NCBI GenBank assembly: GCA_023415595.1
Contig: JAEZJW010000042.1
Coordinates: 1-5,421 of the forward strand
Direction: 5' to 3'
Source: Bacillota bacterium
Lineage (GTDB): Bacteria; Bacillota; Clostridia; Lachnospirales; Lachnospiraceae
DNA length: 5,421 bases
In this document: piece after piece, positions 5,261 through 5,421 of the stretch
Layout of the letters: each line of letters starts with the position of its first letter
Position numbering within the stretch: position 1 is the first letter of the stretch
Position numbers and translations under genes: made by a program
The notes under the pieces: generated by a model
Told to the model about the DNA's origin: nothing
Seen by the model: the letters and a program-made list of their open reading frames with translations, nothing else
Databases searched by the model: none

Positions 5261-5421
5261 ATGAAGGTTTTAAAATCAGAGTTTCTATCTGCAAGCAAGC
5301 CACTTCTAAAAAAGCTTGTACATAAGCTTTCGGAACAATACGGGTATGTGTCTGTACTGGGCACCGATACCAAGGGAAAGAGCTTTAGGGTAAGCAGAAC
5401 CGGAATTGAAGTAAATGATTA
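5261..5421 (+). CDS. TldD/PmbA-like metalloprotease, N-terminal fragment (3' partial)
   Basis: An open frame runs from ATG at 5261 to the window edge, 53 complete codons. An excellent ribosome binding site, AGGGAGGAG (5248-5256), lies just upstream. The fragment has a helix (residues 6-26, LSASKPLLKKLVHKLSE) and then YGYVSVLGTDTKGKSFRVSRTGIEVND (27-53). This resembles the N-terminal strand region of TldD/PmbA proteins, where a YVSVLGTDxKGKxxRVSxTG pattern is common in clostridia. TldD/TldE are paired zinc metalloproteases that trim peptides, including some ribosomally made natural products. The HExxxH-type zinc site lies beyond the window, so activity cannot be judged. The call rests on a short stretch and could be wrong. 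Confidence 0.65.
   Translation, partial: MKVLKSEFLSASKPLLKKLVHKLSEQYGYVSVLGTDTKGKSFRVSRTGIEVND

Overview
The window looks like a piece of a low-to-moderate GC Firmicutes chromosome, most likely a clostridial relative of the Lachnospiraceae. The reasons are strong purine-rich ribosome binding sites in front of nearly every gene, sigma-A-type promoters, a LytTR/DUF3021 gene pair, a clostridial-style flavodoxin and a TldD-like gene start. The genus cannot be fixed from sequence reading alone. There are no RNA genes, CRISPR arrays, insertion sequences or phage genes, and no obvious pseudogenes.

Layout. Bases 1-379 are the C-terminal STAS domain of a SulP-type anion transporter entering from the left, closed by a clean intrinsic terminator (416-447). 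A + strand transcription unit follows: a membrane-anchored alpha/beta hydrolase of the PAF-acetylhydrolase type (575-1885), a stand-alone LytTR DNA-binding regulator (1947-2384) and a DUF3021 four-helix membrane protein (2531-2971). A tandem direct repeat of 11 bp with 20-bp period (469-499), just upstream of an extended -10 promoter, precedes the hydrolase and looks like a LytTR binding site. Both intercistronic gaps in this unit can form RNA hairpins, and the one before DUF3021 resembles an attenuator.

On the - strand, reading right to left, are a TetR-family repressor (4979-4404), a flavodoxin five bases behind it (4398-3937) and a two-domain GNAT acetyltransferase (3840-2947). The acetyltransferase gene overlaps the end of the DUF3021 gene tail to tail by 25 bp. 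A strong promoter (TTTACA-N17-TACAAT) with a perfect dyad across its -10 and start region precedes the TetR gene, which suggests autorepression and repressor control of the flavodoxin. Diverging to the right is the first 53 codons of a TldD/PmbA-like gene (5261 to the window end), with its own extended -10 promoter.

How the parts may work together. LytTR plus DUF3021 fits the architecture called LytTR regulatory systems, in which a membrane protein holds a receiver-less LytTR activator inactive. The model proposed here is that this pair controls its own operon through the 469-499 repeat, with the surface-facing esterase/lipase as output. The pairing and the sites are seen in the sequence; the circuit is inference.
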